Source: Chitinispirillales bacterium ANBcel5 (lineage in GTDB: Bacteria > Fibrobacterota > Chitinivibrionia > Chitinivibrionales > Chitinispirillaceae). From it: a stretch of 64,000 bases of DNA. The stretch covers positions 95,064 through 159,063 of the forward strand of contig JARUKZ010000008.1 of the NCBI GenBank assembly GCA_029688955.1, given 5' to 3'. Below, one piece after another: positions 26,495-35,821 of this stretch (position 1 is its first letter; each line of letters opens with the position of its first letter). Under the pieces are notes generated by a model. It worked only from the letters and a program-made list of their open reading frames with translations. It did not search any database and was not told the origin of the DNA. Both the position numbers and the translations under genes were made by a program.

Positions 26495-28363
26495 TCAGGC
26501 TTTTTTACTGTAACTATAGTACCCGTATTTGAAACCCGCGTTTTTGTTAACCTTATTAATAATTACACCGAGTACCGGCAGATTCTTATCACTGAGCATT
26601 TCCTGCATATGGCGTAGTCCTCTCCGTGATGTTCCTGCATAGTCGGCAACGAGTACCACTCCTTTCATACCCTGTGCAAGATAGAGCGTTTCTGCCACCA
26701 TGGTGATTGGTGGAGTATCAAAGAGTACCACATCATAGGTTTCTTTCAGTTCCTCAATAAAGTAGAGCATCTTTGGTGACGCGATAAGTTCCGCCGGGTT
26801 TGGCGGCACCCGTACACTGGGGAAAATAGTCAAATTTGATGCATACTCTGGTGTCCATGCGATCTCATCCAAATCTGCTTCACCTATAAGGTAATCACTT
26901 ATTCCCTTTTTAAACCGGGTAGAGAATATCTTGTCCAGTGCAGGCCTTCGCAGATCCAAACTAACCAGTGCTGTTTTCTTGCCCATATCCGCAATAAAAT
27001 AGGCCAGATTTGCGGTTAACGTTGTTTTCCCTTCACCTGGCTGGGCACTGGAGATCATAATAGATGAATTTTCTTCTGTCAGGACATTTTTAAACTTCAG
27101 GTTTGTGTACACCAATCGTAGCGCTTCAGCAGAGAGAGAGTGAGGCTCATCTTTCATAAAGATATTCACCTTTTTTCCAATATAGGGCACCGCTCCCAGC
27201 GAATTGGTCTGGAGGATCTTTTTTATCTCTCCTATATTGTAGGGTTTATCCTTTACATACTCATAAAAGAAGGATAGTCCAATACCAAAGAACAATCCTG
27301 CCAGCGCGGCAGCAGCAACCCCCCGCTTCTTTTGCGGTAGAACGGGATTCTCGCCGGGCACCGCAGGCTCAATCAGTTTAATACTTGCCACCTGCGCGGC
27401 TTCACGTATCTTATACTCCTCAAATTGTGATAAAAGATTGGTATAGATCTCATTCATTATACGCTCATTGCGTATTAGTCGCGCAAGCTGTATCTCCAGA
27501 GGGGGAAGGTCTTTCATGCTTTGATGCTGGCGGTTAAGTTGTGCGTTTATTGCTCTTAACCGGGCAGTTAAGCTTGTCTCATTTATATTTATCTGCTCTC
27601 TTGTGTTTGCAAATGATGTGTAGTGTGGGGCAGCCTGAGAACCGACAGCCGAGAGTCGCTTTTCCACTTCTTCCCTTTGCGCTTCCAGTCCCCTGAGCTC
27701 AGATTCGAGGCGTATGCGCTCTGCTTCAAGCTCAGCCATCGCGCTCACCCGTATACTGGTCTCCTGGTCAAGAGCCACAGTATGGGATCCTGTTTTAAAC
27801 TCCATCAGGGCATTTTCAGCCTCTTCAACCTTCTCTTTTTGTACTATAAGCTGCGATTCGATAAACTCCTTCGCGGAACGAACATTCTCCTGGTTTAGAT
27901 GCTGGCTCTGCTCAGAGAAGACTTCCGCCAAAGTGTTTGCGTAAAGCGCGGCCCGTTGGGGATCGGTATCCCTGGCGCTGATTTTTACGATGTTTGTCTG
28001 GCGTATATGCTCGAAACTAAATTTTCCTAAAAAGGAGCTATAGGCAGCCAGCTTCCCCTCTTCGTCCCGTACATCACAGCGCCTTATTACCTCTTCTATT
28101 ATAGGTCTGGTTTTGATGATCTCAATCTGAGTGAGGATAGGATCGGATCTACCAATGCTTTGCATCATTATGTTTTCGAGGCCCATATCACCAAATCCGC
28201 CTCCTCCGGCTCTGTCTTCAACCAACAGAATTTTGCACTGTGATTCGTAGACGGGATCCGCAAGCAGGACGTAGGTCGCCGCGGCAGCGACGATAACAAA
28301 GAACGAGGCCGCTATAACCCATTTACGACGTACGATAACATTCCAGTAATCGATAAATTCCAT
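26495..28363 (-). CDS. Wzc-like polysaccharide co-polymerase/tyrosine autokinase (locus 1)
   Basis: 622-aa fusion of a Wzz chain-length domain and a bacterial tyrosine kinase. First TM segment at about 15-35 (WVIAASFFVIVAAAATYVLL), a long periplasmic coiled coil, the Pro-rich NPVLPQKKRG before TM2, then cytoplasmic Walker A AQPGEGKTT (Lys about 445), A' VSLDLRRP and B VVLFDTPP. The C-terminal tail FKYGYYSYSKKA holds four tyrosines likely to be autophosphorylated. Controls EPS chain length and export with the SLBB protein. No cognate phosphatase gene is visible in the window. N-terminal two-thirds closely match the locus 2 copy at 54192. AGGA 8-9 nt before the ATG. Confidence 0.95.
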   Translation of the reverse strand: MEFIDYWNVIVRRKWVIAASFFVIVAAAATYVLLADPVYESQCKILLVEDRAGGGGFGDMGLENIMMQSIGRSDPILTQIEIIKTRPIIEEVIRRCDVRDEEGKLAAYSSFLGKFSFEHIRQTNIVKISARDTDPQRAALYANTLAEVFSEQSQHLNQENVRSAKEFIESQLIVQKEKVEEAENALMEFKTGSHTVALDQETSIRVSAMAELEAERIRLESELRGLEAQREEVEKRLSAVGSQAAPHYTSFANTREQININETSLTARLRAINAQLNRQHQSMKDLPPLEIQLARLIRNERIMNEIYTNLLSQFEEYKIREAAQVASIKLIEPAVPGENPVLPQKKRGVAAAALAGLFFGIGLSFFYEYVKDKPYNIGEIKKILQTNSLGAVPYIGKKVNIFMKDEPHSLSAEALRLVYTNLKFKNVLTEENSSIMISSAQPGEGKTTLTANLAYFIADMGKKTALVSLDLRRPALDKIFSTRFKKGISDYLIGEADLDEIAWTPEYASNLTIFPSVRVPPNPAELIASPKMLYFIEELKETYDVVLFDTPPITMVAETLYLAQGMKGVVLVADYAGTSRRGLRHMQEMLSDKNLPVLGVIINKVNKNAGFKYGYYSYSKKA

Positions 28364-28377
28364 GTGTGTTTCCTTTT

Positions 28378-28412
28378 ACGCTTTGAGCTTTGAGCTTTGA
28401 GCTGTGAGCAGG
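28378..28412. repeat. short heptamer tandem repeat
   Basis: Three tttgagc heptamers plus a tgtgagc variant just upstream of the Wzc start. A single ctttgag stands at the same place in locus 2 (about 56070), so the repeat grew or shrank after duplication. Confidence 0.7.
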
Positions 28413-28571
28413 AATTATGAAAGAGGCATCTGATTCCTAACTCGTTTTCTATTGACGTGTTCTTAATTCTTGTTCCTGTTTACGTTTTTTGTTTCCTAAC
28501 TTCCCATTCAGTTAGGCAGTCGGTGAACAGCCTGTTAGTACTGTTCATTTTTTTTAAGATTTGAACTAGCT

Positions 28572-28773
28572 CGCCGCCCAGGGCGGCGGCTCGAAGGGCC
28601 TTCGGCGACCCACTTTCTTTCCAAGGCCAAAGAAAGTAGGCAAAGAACGCCTTAGAGCCCCACACTGGCTCTCTTATTCGCACTTTCGCCGGGGAGGGCC
28701 AAAACTCGCGGACTCAGACAATTGGCCCCGGGAAAAAGACCGGCGAAAGCACTCATGAGCCAGTGATTGGGGC
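28572..28773. repeat. structured intergenic element with nested palindrome
   Basis: Hairpin GCCGCC/GGCGGC at 28572-28588, then ACTTTCTTT/AAAGAAAGT at 28612-28637. A nested structure runs 28657-28773: GCCCCA-CACTGGCTC pairs with GAGCCAGTG-at-TGGGGC, inside it CTTTCGCCGG (28683) pairs with CCGGCGAAAG (28740), and inside that GGGCCAA with TTGGCCC. A ccaaggccaaagaaagta piece recurs near 2730. No gene in 28413-28998. Confidence 0.7.
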
Positions 28774-28998
28774 GGATTTGCATCCCCAAATTTCCCCTTA
28801 GGGCTCACTGCCGTTCGCCCAACCAATGCTACCTGTTTCCGAATAACTGGAATCCCCGCCTCCTCTTAAATAATGCGTATAGGAGATAACGTTATAGCAC
28901 CTGTATATATACCTTGTCGTTTCAGGACAGCTTTTATTCCTGCGTAGTTCTCTGTCTTCTGTTCCCTAGTTCCGGAGCGCGGCGATATGCGGTGCGTT

Positions 28999-29654
28999 TA
29001 CATCGACCCAGACGATTCCGGGAGCGCAACGACAAGCGGCGCGCCTACATCTACCGAGACGATTCCGGGAGCGCAACGACAAGCGGTGCGCCTACATCTA
29101 CCGAGACGTCAGTACTGGTACCGAGACGCGGCGACCAGCGGCGCGTCTACATCGACCCAGACGATTCCGGGAGCGCAACGACAAGCGGCGCGCCTACATC
29201 TACCGAGACGTCAGTACTGGTACCGAGACGCGGCGACCAGCGGCGCGTCTACATCGACCCAGACGATTCCGGGAGCGCAACGACAAGCGGTGCGCCTACA
29301 TCTACCGAGACGATTCCGGGAGCGCAACGACAAGCGGCGCGCCTACATCTACCGAGACGTCAGTACTGGTACCGAGACGCGGCGACCAGCGGTGCGCCTA
29401 CAATCTACCGAGACGTCAGTACTGGTACCGAGACGCGGCGACCAGCGGCGCGTCTACATCGACCCAGACGATTCCGGGAGCGCAACGACAAGCGGTGCGC
29501 CTACAATCTACCGAGACGTCAGTACTGGTACCGAGACGCGGCGACCAGCGGCGCGTCTACATCGACCCAGACGATTCCGGGAGCGCAACGACAAGCGGTG
29601 CGCCTACATCTACCGAGACGTCAGTACTGGTACCGCGACGACCAGCGGCGCGTC
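28999..29654. repeat. 13-unit two-type satellite array
   Basis: Head-to-tail units beginning TACATC(G/T)ACC and ending AGCGG(C/T)GCG(C/T)C. Short units (47 bp) carry gattccgggagcgcaacgac; long units (55-56 bp) carry tcagtactggtaccgagacg. Order is S S L S L S S L L S L S L. A unit ending GCGTC is always followed by the ATCGACCCAG head, one ending GCGCC by ATCTACCGAG. Long Arg-rich ORFs across it are artefacts of the repeat. It sits between the SLBB and Wzc genes. 28999-29746 has no gene. Confidence 0.92.
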
Positions 29655-29746
29655 TCGGCTCCGCTCGACGAACTGTACCTTACTTACTACTTAGTACCAC
29701 GTTTCTTACAATTAGTAATTGGTAATTGGTCATTAGTAATTACCAA

Positions 29747-30994
29747 TTAATTCCTCATCCCCACGATAATCGCCACAGTCGAAACCACAGTCGCCGCGGC
29801 GCTTATAATCGGTGACCACCGTCTGATCCATTTGTCTTCCTCAGCTTCGGGGACCATAATGATATCCCCCGCGGCGAGGCATGTTGGCTCGCTTATGGAG
29901 TAGGCATCATCGGTAAATGGGGTGATTGTTTTTACATTTCTCCTGTCGGCGGTTCTGGTAAATCCGCCGGCCTGTTGTATATAGTAACCCGCGTCTTTTC
30001 CACTTCTATAGGGGTAGGCCCCCGGCATGCGGACACTTCCGCTTACATACACATTTACCTCAACGGGCGGTATAACGATCTCATCACCGTCTTCAAGGGG
30101 TGTTTGTTTTCTGGAGATGGGGATTACGGCATAGTCTTTTGACGCAGCCAGATAGTGAAAGCCGCCTGTTACTTCTGGCCGTACATTTGTTTGCCCCGCG
30201 AGAAACGCTTCCGCGGGCTGTTTGTTTACCTTTCCCTTGCGAATCAGGTAGGCGCGGTTGATATCCCCTCTCGGCGAAGCCCCCCCTGCTTTTTCCATAA
30301 TAACAGAAAGTGGTGTTTGACCATGCGTGATGGGATAGAGCCCCGGCCTTGCAGCTTCACCACTTACCCGCGCGACCGAGTGACGGGGTACGTTTTCTTT
30401 GGGCAAAACAGAGATAAAGTCTTTATTCTTAATTGGCATATCAGCGAGCTCATCGAGGGTATAGGCGCGCTTCTCTTTTCCATCACGGTGAAGCACAATG
30501 GCCGAAGAATCCGCGTCCGCGGTAAAGGTAAAGAGTGAGAGAAACTCTTTAACTGTCTCACCCTCAGCGATGGGAACCCGTCCGGTAAGATATCCTCTTA
30601 CCTCTCCCTGTACATCGGCAAAATCAACGGCGAAATCGAGACGCACACTCATGCCAGCGTTTATGAAGGGATTATGAGAATAATCACCATCATTTAGAAA
30701 CTTCAACAGATCGACCACCTGGGTTTCGCCATGTTTTTTCACCTGTACAGCACGGCTGTTAATAACCCTGAGGTCAGGAGTTTCATTCACCGAAGCCCGT
30801 GAGATTATGTCGTAAACCCGTAACGCGGGTGGAACATAGTAGGTTCCGGCTTTCACGCCTGCCCCATGAATAGTAACGGGCACCAGTTCAACCTCTGAAT
30901 ACCGTGGAGTGAAAGGGGTTAACTGAGCAACAACACTCAATTGTAGCAAAAGAAGCATGCTAAACGCGCTGTATGGCAATCCCTTAATTCTCAT
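29747..30994 (-). CDS. SLBB-domain polysaccharide export protein (Wza-like, locus 1)
   Basis: 415-aa envelope protein thought to form or gate the export channel with Wzc. N-terminal signal sequence (AFSMLLLLQLSVVAQL), an initial domain with YYVPPALRVYDII, then SLBB-type units including VSGEAARPGLYPI and VNVYVSGSVRMPGAYPY, with IQQAGGFTRTADRRNV. The end, IISAAATVVSTVAIIVGM, is a C-terminal membrane helix, as expected of Wza-type proteins. The last 177 residues differ from the locus 2 copy at only about 8 positions by eye. No lipobox Cys is visible. A conserved AAAGG lies 14 nt before the ATG in both copies. Confidence 0.92.
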   Translation of the reverse strand: MRIKGLPYSAFSMLLLLQLSVVAQLTPFTPRYSEVELVPVTIHGAGVKAGTYYVPPALRVYDIISRASVNETPDLRVINSRAVQVKKHGETQVVDLLKFLNDGDYSHNPFINAGMSVRLDFAVDFADVQGEVRGYLTGRVPIAEGETVKEFLSLFTFTADADSSAIVLHRDGKEKRAYTLDELADMPIKNKDFISVLPKENVPRHSVARVSGEAARPGLYPITHGQTPLSVIMEKAGGASPRGDINRAYLIRKGKVNKQPAEAFLAGQTNVRPEVTGGFHYLAASKDYAVIPISRKQTPLEDGDEIVIPPVEVNVYVSGSVRMPGAYPYRSGKDAGYYIQQAGGFTRTADRRNVKTITPFTDDAYSISEPTCLAAGDIIMVPEAEEDKWIRRWSPIISAAATVVSTVAIIVGMRN

Positions 30995-31065
30995 CTGTAT
31001 TTACAGCCTTTCTTTTAGTATTTATTTACTGTAGCACTGTTTCAGATTAGCCGCGTTTTTTCTCA

Positions 31066-32508
31066 TCATGAAGCGCCTACACCAAAAATGCTCACCGGTA
31101 CGGTTTTAAAGAGAATCTTCATATCAAGCCACAAAGACCACTGGTCTATGTACTCCATATCCATCTCCATCCACTGATCAAAGGTGATATTGTCTCTTCC
31201 CGAGACCTGCCAGATACAGGTAATCCCTGGCTTCACCGAAAAACGCCTTCGCTGCCAGTCCTTATCAAAGCCCTCATAATCTCTTATGGGAAGGGGACGT
31301 GGCCCCACCAGTGACATATCACCCCTTAACACATTAAAAAGCTGCGGCAGCTCATCTATGCTAAACTTCCTTAAAATCTTACCTATGGGGGTGACCCGGG
31401 GGTCATTTGTTATCTTAAACGCCGCACCATCCTTGCGCTCATTAAGATGCGAAAGGTCATCAAGTTTCTTCTCCGCGTCGGTACCCATGGTGCGAAATTT
31501 CACCACATTGAAAATTCGTTTGTTCATTCCCACCCTGGGCTGGAGGAAAAACACCGGGCCCTTACTGGTAAGCTTTACCGCTATCATGGTGGCGACAATC
31601 AGCGGAGAGAGGATAAAAATGAGAATAAGCGCGGATAAAAAATCGATGATCGACTTTAACAACACCATTCGTGTGTACATTCCCCCGGTTACAACGGTGA
31701 TAAGAGGGCTCTCCCCCATGTGCTCAACCTTTGTTTTGGCCTGCTTGAGTTTAAAAAGATCGGTGGACATTCTCAGAAGTATCCCCTGCTCCTGAGCGGT
31801 ATCCATAATAGTAGTAATTTGCTGATAGTAGGTTTTGATAGGAAGACACACCACCACTTCATCAACTACATTTTTCCTTATATATGATGAAAAGGAGTCA
31901 AAATCACACACTATTTCCGGTAAACCACTTTTGGGATCTTTTGGGCCGTGCCATGATGAATCCACAAAACCAAGGACACGGTAACCAAGTTCAGGGTTAT
32001 TGTCTATATAATTGTAGAAGGAGAGTGCGCGCTCTCCTGTACCGGCAATGAGGATATAACGCACATTGCGCCCCTTTGCACGTAAAAGGCCCAGCGCGTG
32101 ACGCAGTAACACCCGAAAAGTCATAAGAGAGAGCAGGCTGAGCCAAAAGAAGAAGTGTACAAAGGGAAGGTTCACCAGATCCAGAGGGCGGTAGAAGTCC
32201 AGAAAAACTATGGTAGCGGTGCAAAACAGCACACATTTTAACATAAGAAACGCTTCTTCAATAAGCGCGGTAAAGCGTTTGGTATTGTAGGCCCCGAAAG
32301 TAAGAAAGATAAGATGCCAGCTCAGAAGCATCAGTATCCCTAAAAAACTGTTAAGCGCGGAGATACGGGGCGAAACCATTTCGGTAATTCTTGCAAGTGT
32401 ATAGGGAGGATTTACCAGTATATCAGCACCGATAAATGCCGCGACGAGAAGGAAAACATCAGCGAGTTTAAAACTATCAAGTAAGACTTGACGGTGCATT
32501 GTTTTCAT
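31066..32508 (-). CDS. polyprenyl-phosphate sugar transferase, WbaP/WcaJ type (locus 1)
   Basis: Initiates EPS repeat-unit synthesis by moving a sugar-1-phosphate to undecaprenyl phosphate. 480 aa: several N-terminal membrane segments to about 130, a CoA-binding-like domain (YILIAGTGERALSF, RVLGFVDSSWHGP), one further TM near 285, then the catalytic domain with KGPVFFLQPRVGMN, VVKFRTM, DELPQLFNVLRGDMSLVGPR and KPGITCIWQVSGRDN. First gene of the locus 1 operon, behind a long leader and a promoter also found in locus 2. AGGA 9 nt before the ATG. Confidence 0.95.
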   Translation of the reverse strand: MKTMHRQVLLDSFKLADVFLLVAAFIGADILVNPPYTLARITEMVSPRISALNSFLGILMLLSWHLIFLTFGAYNTKRFTALIEEAFLMLKCVLFCTATIVFLDFYRPLDLVNLPFVHFFFWLSLLSLMTFRVLLRHALGLLRAKGRNVRYILIAGTGERALSFYNYIDNNPELGYRVLGFVDSSWHGPKDPKSGLPEIVCDFDSFSSYIRKNVVDEVVVCLPIKTYYQQITTIMDTAQEQGILLRMSTDLFKLKQAKTKVEHMGESPLITVVTGGMYTRMVLLKSIIDFLSALILIFILSPLIVATMIAVKLTSKGPVFFLQPRVGMNKRIFNVVKFRTMGTDAEKKLDDLSHLNERKDGAAFKITNDPRVTPIGKILRKFSIDELPQLFNVLRGDMSLVGPRPLPIRDYEGFDKDWQRRRFSVKPGITCIWQVSGRDNITFDQWMEMDMEYIDQWSLWLDMKILFKTVPVSIFGVGAS

Positions 32509-32550
32509 AGTACTATTCCTGTAGGTTTTTTCAGATGAATCGCCCCTTGA

Positions 32551-32593
32551 CCAGAAATTGTGGCTTCTAATCGACAGGAAGCCACTTTTCTGG
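32551..32593 (-). promoter_or_regulatory. conserved leader hairpin (locus 1)
   Basis: Outer stem CCAGAAA/TTTCTGG, small internal loop, upper stem GTGGCTTC/GAAGCCAC, 10-nt loop. In the transcript it follows the block gtgttaagtttttcag and ends about 40 nt before the start codon. The same site in locus 2 keeps the CAGAAA/TTTCTG lower stem but has a GGGT/ACCC upper stem. It is not followed by a U-run, so it is not a simple terminator. Confidence 0.65.
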
Positions 32594-32771
32594 TTTTTAT
32601 TAGTCTGAAAAACTTAACACTTCAGCTCTTTTCTACTTTATTGTAAATACCGTATATACATGGTATTATCGTAGACTTGTAAAACAATGGAAGCCAGATA
32701 CAGATTACTACCAGCTAAAGAATTTTCTTAATAATAGAGAAAAATCCCAACAATTTAAATTTTAGTATTCC

Positions 32772-32801
32772 AATATAGTAATTATCACCCAGTAATTAAC
32801 A
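32772..32801 (-). promoter_or_regulatory. promoter candidate for EPS locus 1
   Basis: On the minus strand TGTTAA, 18-bp spacer, TATATT, within a block (gataattactatatt) conserved in locus 2 with identical box sequences and spacer length. Lies about 265 nt before the start of the sugar transferase gene, giving a leader of about 250 nt. Confidence 0.55.
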
Positions 32802-33166
32802 GTAAAAAATTGATTAGTTGATAACTTTTTTTTGGTGATCGCAAATGAGAGCAGATCTTCCTTGGCAACCGATCTTGTGAACAATTGCGTTTTTAGAGTT
32901 GGTAAAGTTCTGGAGGTGATGGGTGTAGTTACTTTTAATTTCAGGGAGTTAAGGGGGGCTTTTTTTGGAAAGTCGCCTCTCGGCTCCCCTCGAGGAACTG
33001 CTTATGTGCATGCTCGGGGAACAGCTCTCGACTCCGCCCTTCGACGCACGCTCGGGGCATGCTCGGGGAACTGCTCAGGCCAACGGCCGGGATGAGCCCC
33101 TCCCCTTTAAAACCAACTGCAAGAGATTACCACAATGCCTAAAATGATATCACTGCTCTGGAGTCC

Positions 33167-33423
33167 CTGCCCTGTAAGGGCAGTCCATTTATAGCCAGGT
33201 CTTTTAAGGCCTGGTCTCTATAAGGCATGGTCCAGCCAGGGTAGGAAACCCTTCGCTGATAGAGGAAAACCTTGCAGGTTATGATAGAGGCATTCCCGGC
33301 CTGTCTTTAAGGCAGGGATGTTTTTGGTTTATTTGCCAACAGCAACGCCCGGCACGTCGATGTAATACCTCAAAGCCCAGGGTAGAAGAAACCCTGGGCT
33401 ACTATAACAAAACCTTTCAGGTT
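33167..33423. repeat. run of short hairpins
   Basis: In order: CTGCCC/GGGCAG (33167-33183), CCAGG-CTT/AAG-CCTGG (33195-33214), GGGT/ACCC (33239-33251), AACCT/AGGTT (33268-33280), CCTG/CAGG near 33300, a perfect 10-bp AGCCCAGGGT/ACCCTGGGCT (33374-33400) and AACC/GGTT (33411-33423). Stems all differ; loops include reverse-strand forms of tttccta. 32833-34309 has no gene. Confidence 0.7.
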
Positions 33424-33533
33424 ATTATATCTACACTCACAAGCTTTGGATAAGGCAGCGAGAATTGCTGTGTGATAAAATCATTAAAATCGTGGCATTG
33501 TTACATCCTGCCCAAAAACAAACATTCGGGACA

Positions 33534-33660
33534 TCGATAGAATACCCCCAAAGGGGGTTATTTATATTAGCCCCGGGTTTCCTACCCGGGGCGGTTTTCT
33601 GGGGCGATCTTGAATTTACTAAGGCATGAAGGTTTTTGGGATACCTGAGCAATCTGTGGT
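33534..33660. repeat. two-hairpin element (copy 5)
   Basis: Lead catcgatagaata, hairpin CCCCC-aaa-GGGGG (33545-33557), then a perfect 8-bp GCCCCGGG/CCCGGGGC stem (33570-33592) around tttccta, then the ggcgatctt...aaggtttttgggatac tail. Collinear with 2866-2965. Confidence 0.8.
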
Positions 33661-33673
33661 TTTATTTTAGAAC

Positions 33674-33810
33674 CGTTACGCCTCTCGGCTACGCTCGAGG
33701 AACTGATTAAGTGCATTGTCCATAATACCCAGCTGAGGTGTGGATACATCCTTCACTCCTTCACTCCTTCATTCCAAATTCCAAATTCCAAATTCCAAAT
33801 TTTCTTTCTC
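33674..33810. repeat. composite repeat tail and microsatellite
   Basis: Repeats the gttacgcctctcggctac...gcattgtccata block of 2988-3047, then short cttcactc octamers and four ccaaatt heptamers, matching the order at 3.0-3.2 kb. Confidence 0.75.
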
Positions 33811-34309
33811 CTCCCCTCGATTATAGCCCAGGGGTCCCCCCAAACGGGTCCCATCACGCTTTTACCATTGACGCCCGGGGGTGACCCAATCTATCGCCTT
33901 TAGCCCCATAAAAATCTAAAAATCCTTTTTCCCATAAAAATCCTTCCTAAAAACGCCTGTACCGAAACTTAACCCCAAACCCCAAATTCCTCATTAGCAC
34001 AATTTTTGCTTTTACACACTGTTTACTTTAATATATATTGACTGAATACGTTTAATTCCGATTATTGAAATTGCTGTTTTCGCCCGGTAAGAAAGTTGCT
34101 ACCTGATTCTGAATTCATAACGCAACATTTTAAATAACACTGTCTAAGCAGAGGAAATAGGGCCATGTGCTGGTGGGATGCAGAAAGTTGAACAGTGCAT
34201 TTAGTTTTTTTGCTTCAGCATTTTACGCACCACTTGTTATGCTTTTCCCTACTGTTTTGAGAAAAAACGTAAGAAAACCCGAAAGTAGTTATCGGTAACA
34301 CGAAACACT

Positions 34310-35821
34310 ATGAGACCTACAGACCGCATACTCAAAAACACCGCTTTTATGTACATAGCTTTGGTGATTACCGTTATCACGGGGTTATATACTTCACGTC
34401 TTGTCATAACCAACTTAGGGGTGGTGGATTACGGGATCTATTCCCTTTTAGGTGGATTGGTGCTTTTATTTGCAATAATCAGCGGCTCTATGGCCGGTTC
34501 AGTGCAGCGCTATCTCACCGTTGCCATCGGTCAGGGCGATGATCGGGAGACATCGAGAGTTTTCAGCGCGTCGGTTGTTATCCACCTGTTATTTGCAGCA
34601 GCGATTTTCATTTTAGGTGTAACCATTGGGCGATGGTTCCTTGAAAACTTTCTTAATATTCCACCCGAGCGACAGGATGCAGCGTCATGGGTGTTTCACT
34701 TTGTTTTGATTTCGTTTGCCTTAAAAGTCATTACCGTACCGGCTCAGGCGATGCTGAATGCTTTTGAGGTGATGGGCACACTGGCGTTTACAACACTCAT
34801 TCCTACTTTCGGTAAATTGGTAGCAGCCCTTGCACTGCCACTGGTCGGTTCCGATAGTTTAAAAACATTCTCCTTTCTGATATGTTGTGTGGCTATTGTG
34901 GAGGTTATTGCAATTTACACGGTGACTAAAATGAAAATCAGGAGCTGTAAGTTGGTTCGTGTAGCCGAAACAAAATTATACTTCGATTTATTAAGTTTTG
35001 CGAGCTGGGGACTCATTGGGGAGATCTCTCATAGTTTGAAAGTACAAGGTGTTCCCATTATATTGAATATATTTTTCGGCCCGGTTGCCAATGCTGCCTA
35101 TGGTATTGCGGGGCAGGTAAAACATCAATTAACTACTATGGCCCAGATAATTATCAAAACTACTAACCCACAAATTATCAAAAACTATTCTACCGGCTAT
35201 AAAGAAAAGTGTTTTACTTTAGTTTTTCAGGCATCTAAGATTTGCTTTGGTCTGCTCTTTATCGTAACCATTCCCCTGCTTCTTGAAACCGATCTAATTC
35301 TTACCTTCTGGTTAAATGAAGTACCCCCTTTAGCGATCACCTTCACTCGTTTAGTAATAATTGTTACGTTGGTCGAAGCGGTTTCATTTTCCCTGATTAC
35401 GTTATCAAGAGCTACCGGAAAAATCATTCTATACCAGAGTACGGTTGGTGGATTACTGCTGTTAAACCTACCAGTTTCCTATATTCTGTTAAATAATGGC
35501 ATGCCACCCGAAACTGTATATTTTGTTAACATTATAATCGCGGTAATCGCGCTTTTCGCGCGCTTACCAATTTTGAAAAAAACAGCTGACTTGCCTGTCA
35601 AGTCGTACTGCAAAAATGTCCTCCTCAACTGTGCTATTCTTTTTTTACTAACAGGGGCTGGTGCTTTTTTAATTAACACACAATTCGAAGTTACTTCTAT
35701 GCATATAAACATGTTTTATATTCCTCTGCTTTCCGGATGCTGCGCGTTGTTTATTATACTGAAGGGTTCAGAGAGAAATTATCTGATAAACTTAATTAAA
35801 GCCAGGGGCAACAATGGCTGA
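34310..35821 (+). CDS. oligosaccharide flippase (second Wzx)
   Basis: 503-aa multi-spanning MOP-family transporter, first gene of the plus-strand arm of EPS locus 2. N-terminal RILKNTAFMYIALVITVITG, LVITNLGVVDYGIYSLLGG and SGSMAGSVQRYLTVAIGQGD are typical of this Wzx group; about 12-14 membrane helices are apparent. Overlaps the next gene by 8 bp. The ribosome site is weak. Carries lipid-linked units across the inner membrane. Confidence 0.9.
   Translation: MRPTDRILKNTAFMYIALVITVITGLYTSRLVITNLGVVDYGIYSLLGGLVLLFAIISGSMAGSVQRYLTVAIGQGDDRETSRVFSASVVIHLLFAAAIFILGVTIGRWFLENFLNIPPERQDAASWVFHFVLISFALKVITVPAQAMLNAFEVMGTLAFTTLIPTFGKLVAALALPLVGSDSLKTFSFLICCVAIVEVIAIYTVTKMKIRSCKLVRVAETKLYFDLLSFASWGLIGEISHSLKVQGVPIILNIFFGPVANAAYGIAGQVKHQLTTMAQIIIKTTNPQIIKNYSTGYKEKCFTLVFQASKICFGLLFIVTIPLLLETDLILTFWLNEVPPLAITFTRLVIIVTLVEAVSFSLITLSRATGKIILYQSTVGGLLLLNLPVSYILLNNGMPPETVYFVNIIIAVIALFARLPILKKTADLPVKSYCKNVLLNCAILFLLTGAGAFLINTQFEVTSMHINMFYIPLLSGCCALFIILKGSERNYLINLIKARGNNG

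Noticed and set aside
28914..29750. Long Arg-rich proteins in two or three overlapping frames
   Set aside because: The frames are open only because the satellite units lack stops; the products are repeat translations with no ribosome site or known domain.
32551..32593. Rho-independent terminator
   Set aside because: No U-run follows the hairpin in the direction of transcription, and it lies just before the first gene of an operon.
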